Assembly (NCBI GenBank): GCA_902542795.1
Contig: CACBVP010000006.1
Location: forward strand, 1-35,142
Reading direction: 5' to 3'
From: an uncultured Pelagibacteraceae bacterium
GTDB taxonomy: Bacteria; Pseudomonadota; Alphaproteobacteria; Pelagibacterales; Pelagibacteraceae
Length of the DNA: 35,142 nucleotides
This document shows, one piece after another, positions 8,571 through 18,327 of the stretch. Position 1 is the first letter of the stretch. Every line of letters begins with the position of its first letter. Under the pieces are notes generated by a model. The model did no database searches. It was not told the origin of the DNA and worked only from the letters and a program-made list of their open reading frames with translations. A program made the translations under genes and the position numbers.

Positions 8571-9473
8571 CAAAGCTTTTGAAAAATATTCTGCATTGAA
8601 AGGATGTAAGTCATCTTCTTTTTCACCCATTCCTATCGCAACAATGGGTAGATTAAATTTTTTACAAACTGCTAAAACAATCCCACCTTTTGCAGAGCTA
8701 TCAAGTTTTGTAATAATTAAGCCAGTGAGATTGTGAATTTTACTAAATTCTTGGACCTGGTTAAGTGCGTTTTGTCCAGTCGTTGCATCGATTACTAAAA
8801 TTACTTCATTAGGATAAGATCGATCGATTTTTTTTAAAACATTAATTATTTTTTTGTATTCCTCCATTAAATTTTTTTTATTTTGAAGTCTTCCAGCAGT
8901 ATCAATTAGCGCTACATCAATTTCATTTTTTTTTGCAAATTCTGCAGTCTTAAAAGCTACAGATGCAGGATCACTATTAATTTCGGATTTTATAATATCT
9001 ACCTTAATTCTGGCTGCCCAAACTTGTAATTGATCTATAGCTGCTGCCCTGAAAGTATCGGCTGCTCCAAAAACAACAGATCGATTATTATTTTTAAAAT
9101 ATTTTCCAAGTTTACCAATACTTGTTGTTTTTCCTACACCGTTAACTCCTGAAACTACAATAACTGCCGATTTAGCATTTCCCATCATGCTTAAGTCTTT
9201 CTCATACTTTTGAAGATCAATTGCTAATTTATCAGCTAAAAGTTTTAAAATTTCTTTATGATTATCTAACTTTTTATCTACTTTAAAAGTTTCAAAATCT
9301 TTTTTAAGTTCCTTGGCAACTTCAATTCCTACATCAGAAGAAATAAGCAATTCCTCAAACTCATCTAAAATTTCAGTATCTATTTTTTTTTTTGAAAAAA
9401 TATTTTTTATTCCATCTGCAAGTCCAGAGGAGCTTTTTCCAAGACCAGTTTTAAATTTATCAAATAACCCCAT
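8553..9473 (-). CDS. ftsY: Signal recognition particle receptor FtsY
   Basis: GVNGVGKTTSIGKLGKYF, GAADTFRAAAIDQLQVWA, LIDTAGRLQNKKNLMEEYKKI, TKLDSSAKGG, IGMGEKEDDLHPF; 306 aa, no long acidic A domain. Confidence 0.96.
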   Translation of the reverse strand: MGLFDKFKTGLGKSSSGLADGIKNIFSKKKIDTEILDEFEELLISSDVGIEVAKELKKDFETFKVDKKLDNHKEILKLLADKLAIDLQKYEKDLSMMGNAKSAVIVVSGVNGVGKTTSIGKLGKYFKNNNRSVVFGAADTFRAAAIDQLQVWAARIKVDIIKSEINSDPASVAFKTAEFAKKNEIDVALIDTAGRLQNKKNLMEEYKKIINVLKKIDRSYPNEVILVIDATTGQNALNQVQEFSKIHNLTGLIITKLDSSAKGGIVLAVCKKFNLPIVAIGMGEKEDDLHPFNAEYFSKALLGVDV

Positions 9474-9474
9474 A

Positions 9475-10293
9475 CTAAATTTCTAATTCTAAATTTTTGA
9501 TTTCAGAAACAGGGCCGGTCATAAAGATATTATCCTCAGCGTCAATCTCTATTTTTAAAATACCTTCTTTGAATTGAATATCAACTTTGTTGCCAACAAA
9601 TTCATTTTTGTATGCTGCCACAGCTGTAGCACAAGCGGCAGTGCCACAAGCTTTTGTAAGGCCCGCGCCTCTTTCCCAAACATTTACTTTAATCAAATCA
9701 TTATCTGCTATCTCAGCAAAAGTAACATTTGTTCGTTCGGGGAAAAGATTATGATTTTCAATCTTTGGACCCAAAGTTTTTAAATCAACATTCATACAAT
9801 CTTTTACAAAAAAAATTATATGTGGGTTACCAACATTAACACAAAAACCATCTTTAAAAGACTTACCATCAATATCAATAGAAATTTTTTTATGATCTAA
9901 ATTTTTACTTAATGGAATTTTTTCCCAATTAAATAATGGTTTGCCCATGTTTAACTTAACAGAGTGTTCACCAACAATTTCAGCATTTAGGGTTCTATTA
10001 TTTGTTTTAATTTTTATAGATTTTGAATTATTTTTTTCTCCTAATAGATAAGCGATACATCTACTTCCATTTCCACAAGCTTCTACTTCGCCCCCATCAG
10101 AATTAAAAATTTTTATTGGAAATGAATTTTCAATTTCTTTTTCAATATAAATTATTTGGTCAAATCCGATATTCGACCTTTTTCCTAATTCTATAATTTT
10201 ATCTTTTGATAGCTCGACATGATTTTTTCTTCTATCGATTATGATAAAATCATTACCTAACCCATCCATTTTATACGCGTTAATCATCGCCAT
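9475..10293 (-). CDS. dapF: Diaminopimelate epimerase
   Basis: MDGLGNDFIIID, EACGNGSRCIAY, CVNVGNPHIIFFV, WERGAGLTKACGTAACA. Confidence 0.96.
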   Translation of the reverse strand: MAMINAYKMDGLGNDFIIIDRRKNHVELSKDKIIELGKRSNIGFDQIIYIEKEIENSFPIKIFNSDGGEVEACGNGSRCIAYLLGEKNNSKSIKIKTNNRTLNAEIVGEHSVKLNMGKPLFNWEKIPLSKNLDHKKISIDIDGKSFKDGFCVNVGNPHIIFFVKDCMNVDLKTLGPKIENHNLFPERTNVTFAEIADNDLIKVNVWERGAGLTKACGTAACATAVAAYKNEFVGNKVDIQFKEGILKIEIDAEDNIFMTGPVSEIKNLELEI

Positions 10294-10315
10294 ATTTGAT
10301 TAGTATAATTATTCA

Positions 10316-10344
10316 TTGACTTTTAAAACCCCAAATTGTACTTT
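10316..10344 (+). promoter_or_regulatory. Candidate promoter for the ffh-leader RNA/ffh
   Basis: TTGACT (10316-10321), 17-nt spacer, TACTTT (10339-10344); a separate TATAAT lies at 10304-10309. Pattern match only. Confidence 0.3.
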
Positions 10345-10448
10345 CCGGACACTTTCCGCAAATACACAAGTCTTTGCGGTGCTCTTGTAAACAAGAGTGT
10401 CGACACTAGTCAGCGAAGGTTCGCCCACTAGTGCGATAGGTGTTGGGT
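10328..10448 (+). ncRNA. Structured RNA / leader immediately upstream of ffh
   Basis: Three adjacent hairpins: CCGCAAA(10356-10362)/TTTGCGG(10373-10379); CTCTTG(10382-10387)/CAAGAG(10392-10397); TCG-a-CACTAGT-ca-GCGA[AGGT]TCGC-cc-ACTAGTG-CGA (10400-10436). Possible closing helix CCCAA(10330-10334)/TTGGG(10443-10447). More GC-rich than flanking DNA. Exact ends unknown. Confidence 0.6.
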
Positions 10449-10457
10449 GTTACAAAA

Positions 10458-11810
10458 ATGTTTGAAAATTTAACTAATAAATTAGAAAGTATTTTTTCTA
10501 AATTAAAAAGTGCTCCTTCTCTTACAGAAGAGCAAGTTGACTCGGGTTTAAAAGAAATACGTTTAGCTCTTTTAGAAGCCGATGTGGCATTATCAGTTGT
10601 TAAAGAATTTATTTCTAATGTAAAACCAAAAGCTATTGGTCAGGAAATTATTAAGTCAACTTCTCCAGGCCAAATGATAGTAAAGATAGTTTATGATGAA
10701 CTTGTAACTATTTTAGGATCTAAAAACGAAGAAATAAATCTAAAAGCTGTTCCACCTATTTCAATACTTTTAGTTGGGCTGCAAGGTTCTGGTAAAACAA
10801 CTTCAGCAGCAAAACTAGCTTCACTTATTCAAAATAAACACAAAAAAAAAGTAATGGTAGCAAGTCTAGACGTATATAGGCCAGCTGCTCAAGAGCAACT
10901 AAAATTATTAGCTGAGAAGAATGACATACAATGTTTACCAATTGTAGATAATCAACAACCTCTAGATATAAGTAAAAGAGCACTCAACGCAGCTAATTTA
11001 AATGGTTCAGATGTAATAATTTTTGATACAGCCGGAAGGACGCAAATTGACCTTCCAATGATGTCTGAGATTAAAAAAATTAAAGAGATTACAAATCCTG
11101 TTGAAACAATTTTAGTAGCAGACTCTTTAACAGGTCAAATAGCTGTTAACATAGCTAAAGAATTCGATACAGTAGTAAATCTTTCATCAATTATTTTAAC
11201 TAGAGTTGATGGAGATGCTCGTGGTGGAGCCGCTTTAAGCATGAAGCAGGTTACTGGAAAACCAATCAAATACATTGGAGTTGGGGAAAAAGTCTCAGAC
11301 TTTGAAATGTTTCATCCAGATAGATTGGCAAATAGAATTCTTGGAATGGGTGATGTTGTAACCTTAGTCGAAAAAGCAGCACAGAATTTAGGTGAAGAAA
11401 AAATCAAAGAAACTGAAGAGGAATTAAAAAAAGGAATATTTACAATGGATACTTATTTGTCCCAGTTAAGACAAATGAAAAAAATGGGAGGCATGGAAGG
11501 CGTCATGTCGATGCTGCCAGGCGTAAATAAAATGAAAGCTAAAATAGATCAAGCAAATATTGATGAGAAAATGTTAATTGAAAACGAAGCTATAATTTTG
11601 TCAATGACTAAAAAAGAAAAAGAGAATCCAAAAATTATCAGCGGCTCTAGAAGAAAAAGAATTTCAAAAGGTGCCGGAGTAGATGTCTCAAAAATAAATA
11701 AACTTTTAAAACAATTTAAAATGATGTCAGATATGATGAAAAAGATGTCACAAGGAAAAAAAATTCCATCTGGAATGATACCAGATGAAATGCTCAATCA
11801 ACTAAAATGA
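10458..11810 (+). CDS. ffh: Signal recognition particle protein Ffh
   Basis: [53 protein letters not shown], Met-rich M domain. ATG 10458 ([13 protein letters not shown]) preferred over GTG 10440, which lies at the edge of the RNA structure. Confidence 0.95.
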   Translation: MFENLTNKLESIFSKLKSAPSLTEEQVDSGLKEIRLALLEADVALSVVKEFISNVKPKAIGQEIIKSTSPGQMIVKIVYDELVTILGSKNEEINLKAVPPISILLVGLQGSGKTTSAAKLASLIQNKHKKKVMVASLDVYRPAAQEQLKLLAEKNDIQCLPIVDNQQPLDISKRALNAANLNGSDVIIFDTAGRTQIDLPMMSEIKKIKEITNPVETILVADSLTGQIAVNIAKEFDTVVNLSSIILTRVDGDARGGAALSMKQVTGKPIKYIGVGEKVSDFEMFHPDRLANRILGMGDVVTLVEKAAQNLGEEKIKETEEELKKGIFTMDTYLSQLRQMKKMGGMEGVMSMLPGVNKMKAKIDQANIDEKMLIENEAIILSMTKKEKENPKIISGSRRKRISKGAGVDVSKINKLLKQFKMMSDMMKKMSQGKKIPSGMIPDEMLNQLK

Positions 11811-11820
11811 AAGGTATAAA

Positions 11821-12270
11821 ATGTTAAAAATAAGACTATCAATGGGAGGGGTTAGAAAAAGACCAGTTTATAAAATAGTTATAGCTGATAGCAGATACCC
11901 ACGAGATGGTAAATTTATCGAAAAAATTGGTTCTTACAATCCATTGCTTCCAAAGGATAAAAAAGAAAGAATAAAAGTAGAAGCAGAAAGAGTTAAGTAT
12001 TGGATGAGTAAAGGAGCTCAACCAACTCTTAGAGTTTCTAGAATTTTAGGAGAGGCACAGATCATGCCAATGCCTAAACCAGGTAACAATCCTAATAAAG
12101 CAATTCCTAAAAAAGAGAGAAAAAAAGCAGGCGAAGAAAGTAAAGAAGAGCCTAAAGCAGAAGCTAAAAAGGAAGAACCTAAAGCAGAAGCTAAAAAGGA
12201 AGAACCTAAAGCAGAAGCTAAAAAGGAAGAGCCTAAAGCAGAAGCTAAAAAGGAAGAGCCTAAAGCTTAA
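11821..12270 (+). CDS. rpsP: Ribosomal protein S16 with a repetitive Lys/Glu/Pro/Ala C-terminal tail
   Basis: [42 protein letters not shown] core; tail (EEPKAEAKK)n. Confidence 0.95.
   Translation: MLKIRLSMGGVRKRPVYKIVIADSRYPRDGKFIEKIGSYNPLLPKDKKERIKVEAERVKYWMSKGAQPTLRVSRILGEAQIMPMPKPGNNPNKAIPKKERKKAGEESKEEPKAEAKKEEPKAEAKKEEPKAEAKKEEPKAEAKKEEPKA
12145..12267 (+). repeat. In-frame 27-bp tandem repeat in rpsP, 4 full units plus 15 bp
   Basis: Unit GAAGARCCTAAAGCAGAAGCTAAAAAG at 12145, 12172, 12199, 12226; partial unit 12253-12267. Units differ only at R (A/G). Confidence 0.95.
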
Positions 12271-12284
12271 ACCAAGGTTTAAAA

Positions 12285-12974
12285 ATGCTACAAGTAAAAT
12301 TATTTACCTTGTATCCAGATTTATTTCCAGGATTGCTTGATGTTGGAATATACAAAAAAGCAAGAGAAAATAAAAAATGGAGTCTTGAAGTAATAAATAT
12401 AAGAGATTACGCTTTTGATAGTAAACGTACAGTTGATGATACTCCATTTGGCGGTGGTAGCGGGATGCTTTTGAAGCCAGATGTGGTTGCTGCTGCAATA
12501 GATAAAAATGTTACTTCAAAAGATAAGATTATTTATCTTTCACCTAAAGGTAAAAAACTTGATCAACATACAATTAAATCTTTTAGTAAGTTAAAAATTA
12601 TAAATATTTTGTGTGGCCATTTCGAAGGTGTAGATCAGAGACTTTTGGAGACTAGGAATATTGAGGAATATAGCATTGGTGATTTTATTTTATCAGGTGG
12701 TGAGAGCGCTTCTTTTGTTTTAATTGATGCTTTAATTAGACTTTTGCCGGGTGTTCTTGGTAATGAGAATTCAACTTTAGAGGAAAGTTTTGAAAATAAT
12801 CTTTTAGAATATCCTCAATACACTAAACCTAGAGAATGGGAGGGAAAAAAAGTCCCAGAAGTGTTATTTTCAGGCGATCATGCCAAAATAAAGGGGTGGC
12901 GTTTATCCCAATCTGAGGCTATAACACGTCGCCAGAGACCTGATCTTTGGAAAAAATACACAGAAAAAAAATGA
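12285..12974 (+). CDS. trmD: tRNA (guanine-N1)-methyltransferase
   Basis: [68 protein letters not shown]. Confidence 0.96.
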   Translation: MLQVKLFTLYPDLFPGLLDVGIYKKARENKKWSLEVINIRDYAFDSKRTVDDTPFGGGSGMLLKPDVVAAAIDKNVTSKDKIIYLSPKGKKLDQHTIKSFSKLKIINILCGHFEGVDQRLLETRNIEEYSIGDFILSGGESASFVLIDALIRLLPGVLGNENSTLEESFENNLLEYPQYTKPREWEGKKVPEVLFSGDHAKIKGWRLSQSEAITRRQRPDLWKKYTEKK

Positions 12975-13480
12975 AAAATATTGAAGACATAAATAAAGCG
13001 GCGATACAAAAATTAACTGCCAACAAAAAAATCACTGAATTTTCACCTGGAGATACAATAAAAGTAGGTGTTAAAATCGTTGAAGGAAAAAGAGAAAGAA
13101 TTCAGTATTTCGAAGGCGTATGTATTGCAAAAAAAAATAGGGATATAAATTCTTCTTTCACAGTTAGAAAAATATCATTTGGTGAAGGAGTTGAAAGAAC
13201 TTTTGCGCTGTATAGTCCAAATGTTGCGTCAATTAAAGTTATAAGATCAGGAAAAGTAAGAAGAGCAAAACTTTATTACCTAAGAGACAGAAAAGGAAAA
13301 TCTGCAAGAATTGCTGAAAAAATTAAAAAGAAAATAGGTGTTGATGTTTCAGTAAAACCAGAAGAACCTAAAGCAAATCCGATAGCATCACAAACTGAAG
13401 AAGTTAAAGCTGTGGAGGAAAAAAAAGAGACTCCAAAAGTTGAAACAAAATCTGAAAAACCAGCTAGCGAAAAAAAATAA
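12971..13480 (+). CDS. rplS: Ribosomal protein L19 with C-terminal charged tail
   Basis: [55 protein letters not shown]; start chosen at ATG 12971 (ATGA overlap with trmD) instead of 12947. Confidence 0.95.
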   Translation: MKNIEDINKAAIQKLTANKKITEFSPGDTIKVGVKIVEGKRERIQYFEGVCIAKKNRDINSSFTVRKISFGEGVERTFALYSPNVASIKVIRSGKVRRAKLYYLRDRKGKSARIAEKIKKKIGVDVSVKPEEPKANPIASQTEEVKAVEEKKETPKVETKSEKPASEKK

Positions 13481-13486
13481 GATTTA

Positions 13487-14884
13487 ATGTCCAAAACTCT
13501 ATACGATAAGATATGGGAAAACCATCTTGTTCATAAACAAGATGATGGAACGTGTTTAATTTATGTTGATCGACATCTAGTGCATGAAGTAACTAGTCCG
13601 CAGGCATTTGAAGGTTTAAGATTACAAAAAAGAAAAGTAAGAAGACCAGAACTTACCTTAGCTGTACCTGATCATAATGTTCCTACAACTGATAGATCAA
13701 AAGGCATCGATGATGAGGAGTCTCGAATTCAAGTTGAAACACTAAGAAAAAATTGTAAAGAATTTGGAGTAGAACTTTTTGACGTAAACGATAAAAGACA
13801 AGGAATAGTTCATATTATCGGACCAGAGCAAGGTTTTACTCAACCTGGAACGGTTATTGTTTGTGGTGATAGTCATACAGCAACTCATGGAGCATTTGGT
13901 TCACTAGCTTTTGGAATAGGAACTTCAGAAGTAGAACATGTCCTTGCTACCCAGACTTTGATACAAAAAAAATCCAAGAATTTAAGAATTAATGTTAATG
14001 GAGATTTACCTAAAGGTGTAACAGCTAAAGACGTTATTTTAAAGATAATAGGGACAATTGGAACTGCTGGTGGCACTGGATATGTAGTTGAATTCGCCGG
14101 CGATGTAATCAAAAACTTAAGCATGGAAGAGAGAATGACTGTTTGTAATATGACAATAGAAGCAGGAGCAAGGGCAGGTTTAATTGCACCGGATGAGAAG
14201 ACATTTAAATACTTAGAAGGAAAAACAATGTCTCCTAAAGGAGAAAATTGGAAAAAGGCATTAGAATTTTGGAAAACCTTGTACTCTGACAAAGATTGTA
14301 AATTTGATAAAGAAGTAAACATCGAAGGAAAAGATATCGAACCTCTTGTTACTTGGGGTACTTCTCCTCAAGATGTATCTCCAATAACCGGAGTAGTGCC
14401 AGATCCAGCTAATGAGAAAAATGAAGATAGAAAAATGGCTATGGAGAGATCACTTGAATATATGGGCCTTAAAGCTAATACAAAAATTTCTGATATTAAA
14501 ATTGATAAAATTTTTATAGGTAGTTGCACTAACGGTAGAATTGAAGATTTAAGATTGGCTGCTGATCTTTTAAAAGGTAAAAAAATTTCTTCAAATGTGA
14601 GTGCAATGGTCGTTCCTGGATCAGGATTAGTTAAGGAGCAAGCTGAAAAAGAGGGATTAGATAAAATTTTTAAGGACGCTGGATTTGAATGGAGAGAGCC
14701 CGGTTGCTCAATGTGTTTAGGAATGAATCCAGATCAATTAAAACCAAAAGAAAGATGCGCTTCAACATCTAATAGAAACTTTGAAGGAAGACAAGGACGC
14801 GGAGGGAGAACACATTTAGTTAGTCCAGGTATGGCAATTGCAGCTGCAATTAACGGGCATTTAGCTGATGTGAGAAAAATTTAA
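13487..14884 (+). CDS. leuC: 3-isopropylmalate dehydratase large subunit
   Basis: [73 protein letters not shown]. Confidence 0.97.
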   Translation: MSKTLYDKIWENHLVHKQDDGTCLIYVDRHLVHEVTSPQAFEGLRLQKRKVRRPELTLAVPDHNVPTTDRSKGIDDEESRIQVETLRKNCKEFGVELFDVNDKRQGIVHIIGPEQGFTQPGTVIVCGDSHTATHGAFGSLAFGIGTSEVEHVLATQTLIQKKSKNLRINVNGDLPKGVTAKDVILKIIGTIGTAGGTGYVVEFAGDVIKNLSMEERMTVCNMTIEAGARAGLIAPDEKTFKYLEGKTMSPKGENWKKALEFWKTLYSDKDCKFDKEVNIEGKDIEPLVTWGTSPQDVSPITGVVPDPANEKNEDRKMAMERSLEYMGLKANTKISDIKIDKIFIGSCTNGRIEDLRLAADLLKGKKISSNVSAMVVPGSGLVKEQAEKEGLDKIFKDAGFEWREPGCSMCLGMNPDQLKPKERCASTSNRNFEGRQGRGGRTHLVSPGMAIAAAINGHLADVRKI

Positions 14885-15493
14885 ATGGAAAAATTTAAAA
14901 ATTTAAAATCAATTCCTTCTTATCTGTCTTTACAGAACATTGATACCGATATGATAATTCCTAAGCAGTTTTTAAAGACTATTAAAAGAACCGGTTTAGG
15001 CAAAAGCTTATTTTATGAAATGCGATATGATGAAAATGGAAAAGTTAATGAAGATTTCATTTTAAACAAAGAACCTTATAATAAATCTAGAATTTTATTA
15101 GCAGGAAAAAATTTTGGGTGCGGTTCATCTAGAGAACATGCTCCATGGGCACTTTCAGATTTTGGAATTAAATGTGTAATAAGTTCTAGCTTTGCTGATA
15201 TATTTTATAATAACTGTTTTAAAAATGGAATTTTACCAATAAAAATTGAAGAACAAACTGTCGTGGAGCTATCAGAGTATTCAAAAAGAAAAGAAGAAAT
15301 CGAAATTGATTTAGAAAAACAAGAAATTAAATATGGAAATAAAGTTAAAAAATTTGAAGTCGATTCTTTTAAAAAAAAATGTCTGATAGAAGGATTAGAT
15401 GATATTGCACTATCATTAGAAAAAGCATTACAAATAGATAATTTTGAAAAAATTATAAAAGAAAATTCACCTTGGCTATTAAAGAATGATTAA
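14885..15493 (+). CDS. leuD: 3-isopropylmalate dehydratase small subunit
   Basis: [36 protein letters not shown], downstream of leuC. Confidence 0.97.
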   Translation: MEKFKNLKSIPSYLSLQNIDTDMIIPKQFLKTIKRTGLGKSLFYEMRYDENGKVNEDFILNKEPYNKSRILLAGKNFGCGSSREHAPWALSDFGIKCVISSSFADIFYNNCFKNGILPIKIEEQTVVELSEYSKRKEEIEIDLEKQEIKYGNKVKKFEVDSFKKKCLIEGLDDIALSLEKALQIDNFEKIIKENSPWLLKND

Positions 15494-16592
15494 AGTAAAA
15501 GATAGAAAGCTTTTACTTCTTCCAGGAGACGGTATTGGCCCTGAAGTAGTAAGAGAGGTAAAAAAAATCATAGAATGGTTTAATAAAAACAAATCTTTAG
15601 ATTTTAAAATTGAAGAAGGTTTAGTTGGCGGTGCCTCTTATGAAAAACATAAGATACCCATTACAGATGAAGTTTTTTATAAAGCACTTGAAAGTGAGGC
15701 TGTAATTCTTGGGGCTGTAGGAGGACCTAAATATGATAACTTAGAGTTCTCAAAAAGACCTGAAAGAGCACTTTTAAAACTAAGAAAAGAATTAAAACTT
15801 TTTGCTAATTTACGTCCGGCTATTTGTTTTAAACAATTAGTGGAAGCATCATCTCTTAAACCAGAAATAATCTCAGGCTTAGATATAATGATTGTTAGAG
15901 AATTAACTGGTGGAATTTATTTTGGCGAACCTAGGGGTATAGAACCTATTGAAAATGGTGAGCGAAAGGGAATTAACACACATACTTATACGACAAGTGA
16001 AATTCAAAGAGTTGCAAGAGTCGCTTTTGATTTAGCTAAAAAAAGAAAAAATAAAGTTACATCATGTGAAAAATCAAATGTAATGGAAGCTGGCATTTTA
16101 TGGAGAGAAGAAGTTCAAGCTCTTAAAGAGAAAGAATACAAAAAAGTTGAATTAGACCATATGTTAGCTGACAATTGTGCAATGCAACTTCTAAGAAATC
16201 CAAAACAATTTGACGTCATTGTTACAGATAATTTATTTGGAGATATTTTATCTGATGAAGCAGCTATGTTAACTGGCTCACTAGGTTTATTACCATCAGC
16301 TTCACTCGGGGCAAAAGATAAGAATGGAAAAATTAGATCAATGTATGAGCCCGTTCATGGATCGGCGCCAGATATAGCTGGAAAAAATATAGCTAACCCT
16401 ATTGCAACAATATTAAGTTTATCAATGGCATTAAAGTATTCTCTTGATCTAGATAAAGAAGCTGATCAATTAGATAAAGCCGTTCAAAGTGTTTTAGATG
16501 ATGGTCTTAGAACCAAAGATATCATGTCTAAAAATATGAAAGAAGTTTCTACATCTGATATGGGTGATGCAATCATAGCAAAATTGAAATAA
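15486..16592 (+). CDS. leuB: 3-isopropylmalate dehydrogenase
   Basis: [74 protein letters not shown]. Confidence 0.97.
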   Translation: MIKVKDRKLLLLPGDGIGPEVVREVKKIIEWFNKNKSLDFKIEEGLVGGASYEKHKIPITDEVFYKALESEAVILGAVGGPKYDNLEFSKRPERALLKLRKELKLFANLRPAICFKQLVEASSLKPEIISGLDIMIVRELTGGIYFGEPRGIEPIENGERKGINTHTYTTSEIQRVARVAFDLAKKRKNKVTSCEKSNVMEAGILWREEVQALKEKEYKKVELDHMLADNCAMQLLRNPKQFDVIVTDNLFGDILSDEAAMLTGSLGLLPSASLGAKDKNGKIRSMYEPVHGSAPDIAGKNIANPIATILSLSMALKYSLDLDKEADQLDKAVQSVLDDGLRTKDIMSKNMKEVSTSDMGDAIIAKLK

Positions 16593-16602
16593 TATATTTA
16601 TT

Positions 16603-17595
16603 ATGAACTTTGCAATAATTGGAGCGTCTGGAAATGTGGGAAGAAAAACTATAGAAATTCTAGAGAAATCTAAAATTCCATTTAAAGAACTTTTTTTAGT
16701 AGCATCAGCAAAAAGTGCCGGAAAAAAAATTAAATTTAGAGACAAAGAGATCGAAATAATTGATTTAGAAAAATATGATTTTTCTAAAGCAAAAATAACA
16801 TTTTTTGCAGCAGGAAGTCAGATTGCAAAAGAGTGGGCTCATAAAGCAGCAAAAAAAACTATTGTTATTGATAACTCTAGTTACTTCAGAATGGAGAAAG
16901 AAATTCCTTTAGTTGTGCCTGAAGTTAACCCGGAAGCTTTAGATAAACATAAAAATATAATTGCTAATCCTAATTGCTCAACTATGCAAATGGTTCTTGC
17001 ATTAAAACCTTTACATGATGAGTATAAAATAAATAGAGTCGTTGTATCAACGTACCAAGCAGTATCCGGTGCTGGAAAAGCTGCAATGGATGAACTTTTT
17101 TCTCAGACAAAAGATTTTTTAGATGAAAAAAAAATAAATTCAAAAAATTTTACAAAACAAATTGCCTTTAACTTGATACCTCATATAGACACTTTTGGTG
17201 ATGATGGTTATACAAAAGAAGAGCTTAAGATGACCAATGAGACAAAAAAAATATTAGATGAAGACATTGATGTTACTGCTACCTGTGTGCGTGTTCCTGT
17301 AAGAACTGGACACTCAGAGTCAATTAATATTGAATTCGATAATTTATTTGATTTAGAAAACGTAATAAGAATTTTAAAAAAAGCTCCAGGTTGTAAAGTG
17401 GTCGATGATCGTAATGATGGTGGGTATATAACACCTCTAGAAGCAGAGGGAGATTACACCACTTACATTTCAAGAATTAGAAAAGACAATTCAAATGTGA
17501 AAGCTATTAATATGTGGGTTGTATCTGATAATTTATTAAAAGGAGCGGCTTTAAATACTGTGCAAATAGCAGAGTGTTTAGTGAAAAAATTATAA
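16603..17595 (+). CDS. asd: Aspartate-semialdehyde dehydrogenase
   Basis: IIGASGNVGRKTIEIL, NPNCSTMQMVLALKPLHD, STYQAVSGAGKAAMDEL, RVPVRTGHSESINIEF. Confidence 0.96.
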   Translation: MNFAIIGASGNVGRKTIEILEKSKIPFKELFLVASAKSAGKKIKFRDKEIEIIDLEKYDFSKAKITFFAAGSQIAKEWAHKAAKKTIVIDNSSYFRMEKEIPLVVPEVNPEALDKHKNIIANPNCSTMQMVLALKPLHDEYKINRVVVSTYQAVSGAGKAAMDELFSQTKDFLDEKKINSKNFTKQIAFNLIPHIDTFGDDGYTKEELKMTNETKKILDEDIDVTATCVRVPVRTGHSESINIEFDNLFDLENVIRILKKAPGCKVVDDRNDGGYITPLEAEGDYTTYISRIRKDNSNVKAINMWVVSDNLLKGAALNTVQIAECLVKKL

Positions 17596-17615
17596 CTTTA
17601 GTTTATAAACTCTTT

Positions 17616-18002
17616 ATGCAAGATAATAAAAATCCTTTAAGTCCACATCTACAAATTTATAAATGGCAGATTTCATCTTTGCTTTCAATAACTCATAGAA
17701 TAGTTGGAGTAATAAATTTTTTTGCAATTACTCTGATTTGTTTTTGGAGTTTATCTTTATTACTGGGAGGAGAAAGTTATAAAATTATATATACGTTTTT
17801 TAATAGTTTTTTTGGAAAATTTATAGCAATTGGTCTTTGTTGGACTTTTAGTTTTCATATTTTAAATGAGCTAAGACATTTGTTTTGGGATCTCGGCTAT
17901 GGATTTGATTTAAAAATATCTAAAATAACCGGAGCGGTAGCTTTAGTTGGTTCTTTTATATTAACAATTGTATTTTATTTGATAGGGAATATTTTTTTTT
18001 AA
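17616..18002 (+). CDS. sdhC: Succinate dehydrogenase cytochrome b556 subunit
   Basis: PLSPHLQIYKWQISSLLSITHRIVGV, HILNELRHLFWDLG; upstream of sdhDAB. Start chosen at 17616 instead of 17574. Confidence 0.93.
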   Translation: MQDNKNPLSPHLQIYKWQISSLLSITHRIVGVINFFAITLICFWSLSLLLGGESYKIIYTFFNSFFGKFIAIGLCWTFSFHILNELRHLFWDLGYGFDLKISKITGAVALVGSFILTIVFYLIGNIFF

Positions 18003-18003
18003 T

Positions 18004-18327
18004 ATGCACGTTTCAACAAAAAAATGGTTATTCACCAAATTAAGCTCATTTGTGCTTTTGCCTTTTATGGTTTGGTTTATCTTAAACTTTATCTCAATTT
18101 ATAAAAATAATTACACAGATGTAGCTTTATTTTTTTCAGAACAGCCTTCCCAAATTTTGTTTTCAATTTTTATAGTTATAGCCTTCTTTTTTTCAGCATT
18201 AACAATAAGTGAGATATTTGAAGACTATATACAGGATGAAAAAATCAAAAATGTCGCAAATAAACTACTTAATATATTTGCTATATTAATGCCTTTAATT
18301 ACTATTATTGGAATATTTAATTTATAA
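18004..18327 (+). CDS. sdhD: Succinate dehydrogenase membrane anchor subunit
   Basis: 107 aa, three hydrophobic segments, between sdhC and sdhA. Confidence 0.88.
   Translation: MHVSTKKWLFTKLSSFVLLPFMVWFILNFISIYKNNYTDVALFFSEQPSQILFSIFIVIAFFFSALTISEIFEDYIQDEKIKNVANKLLNIFAILMPLITIIGIFNL

Noticed and set aside
10328-10448. SRP (4.5S) RNA gene on either strand
   Set aside because: Lacks the conserved helix 8 signature (GGAAGNAGC with AGCAGCC). Minus strand shows only a partial TCCGGAAAG. Kept as unassigned structured RNA.
10440-10457. GTG start for ffh at 10440 as in the ORF track
   Set aside because: Adds MLGVTK, which is not Ffh-like, and runs into the RNA structure; ATG 10458 gives the expected N-terminus.
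12145-12267. CRISPR-like array
   Set aside because: Direct tandem repeats without spacers, in frame within rpsP.
17574-17615. Upstream start of sdhC overlapping asd
   Set aside because: MFSEKIITLVYKLF is just the asd 3' end read in another frame; ATG 17616 gives the usual SdhC N-terminus.
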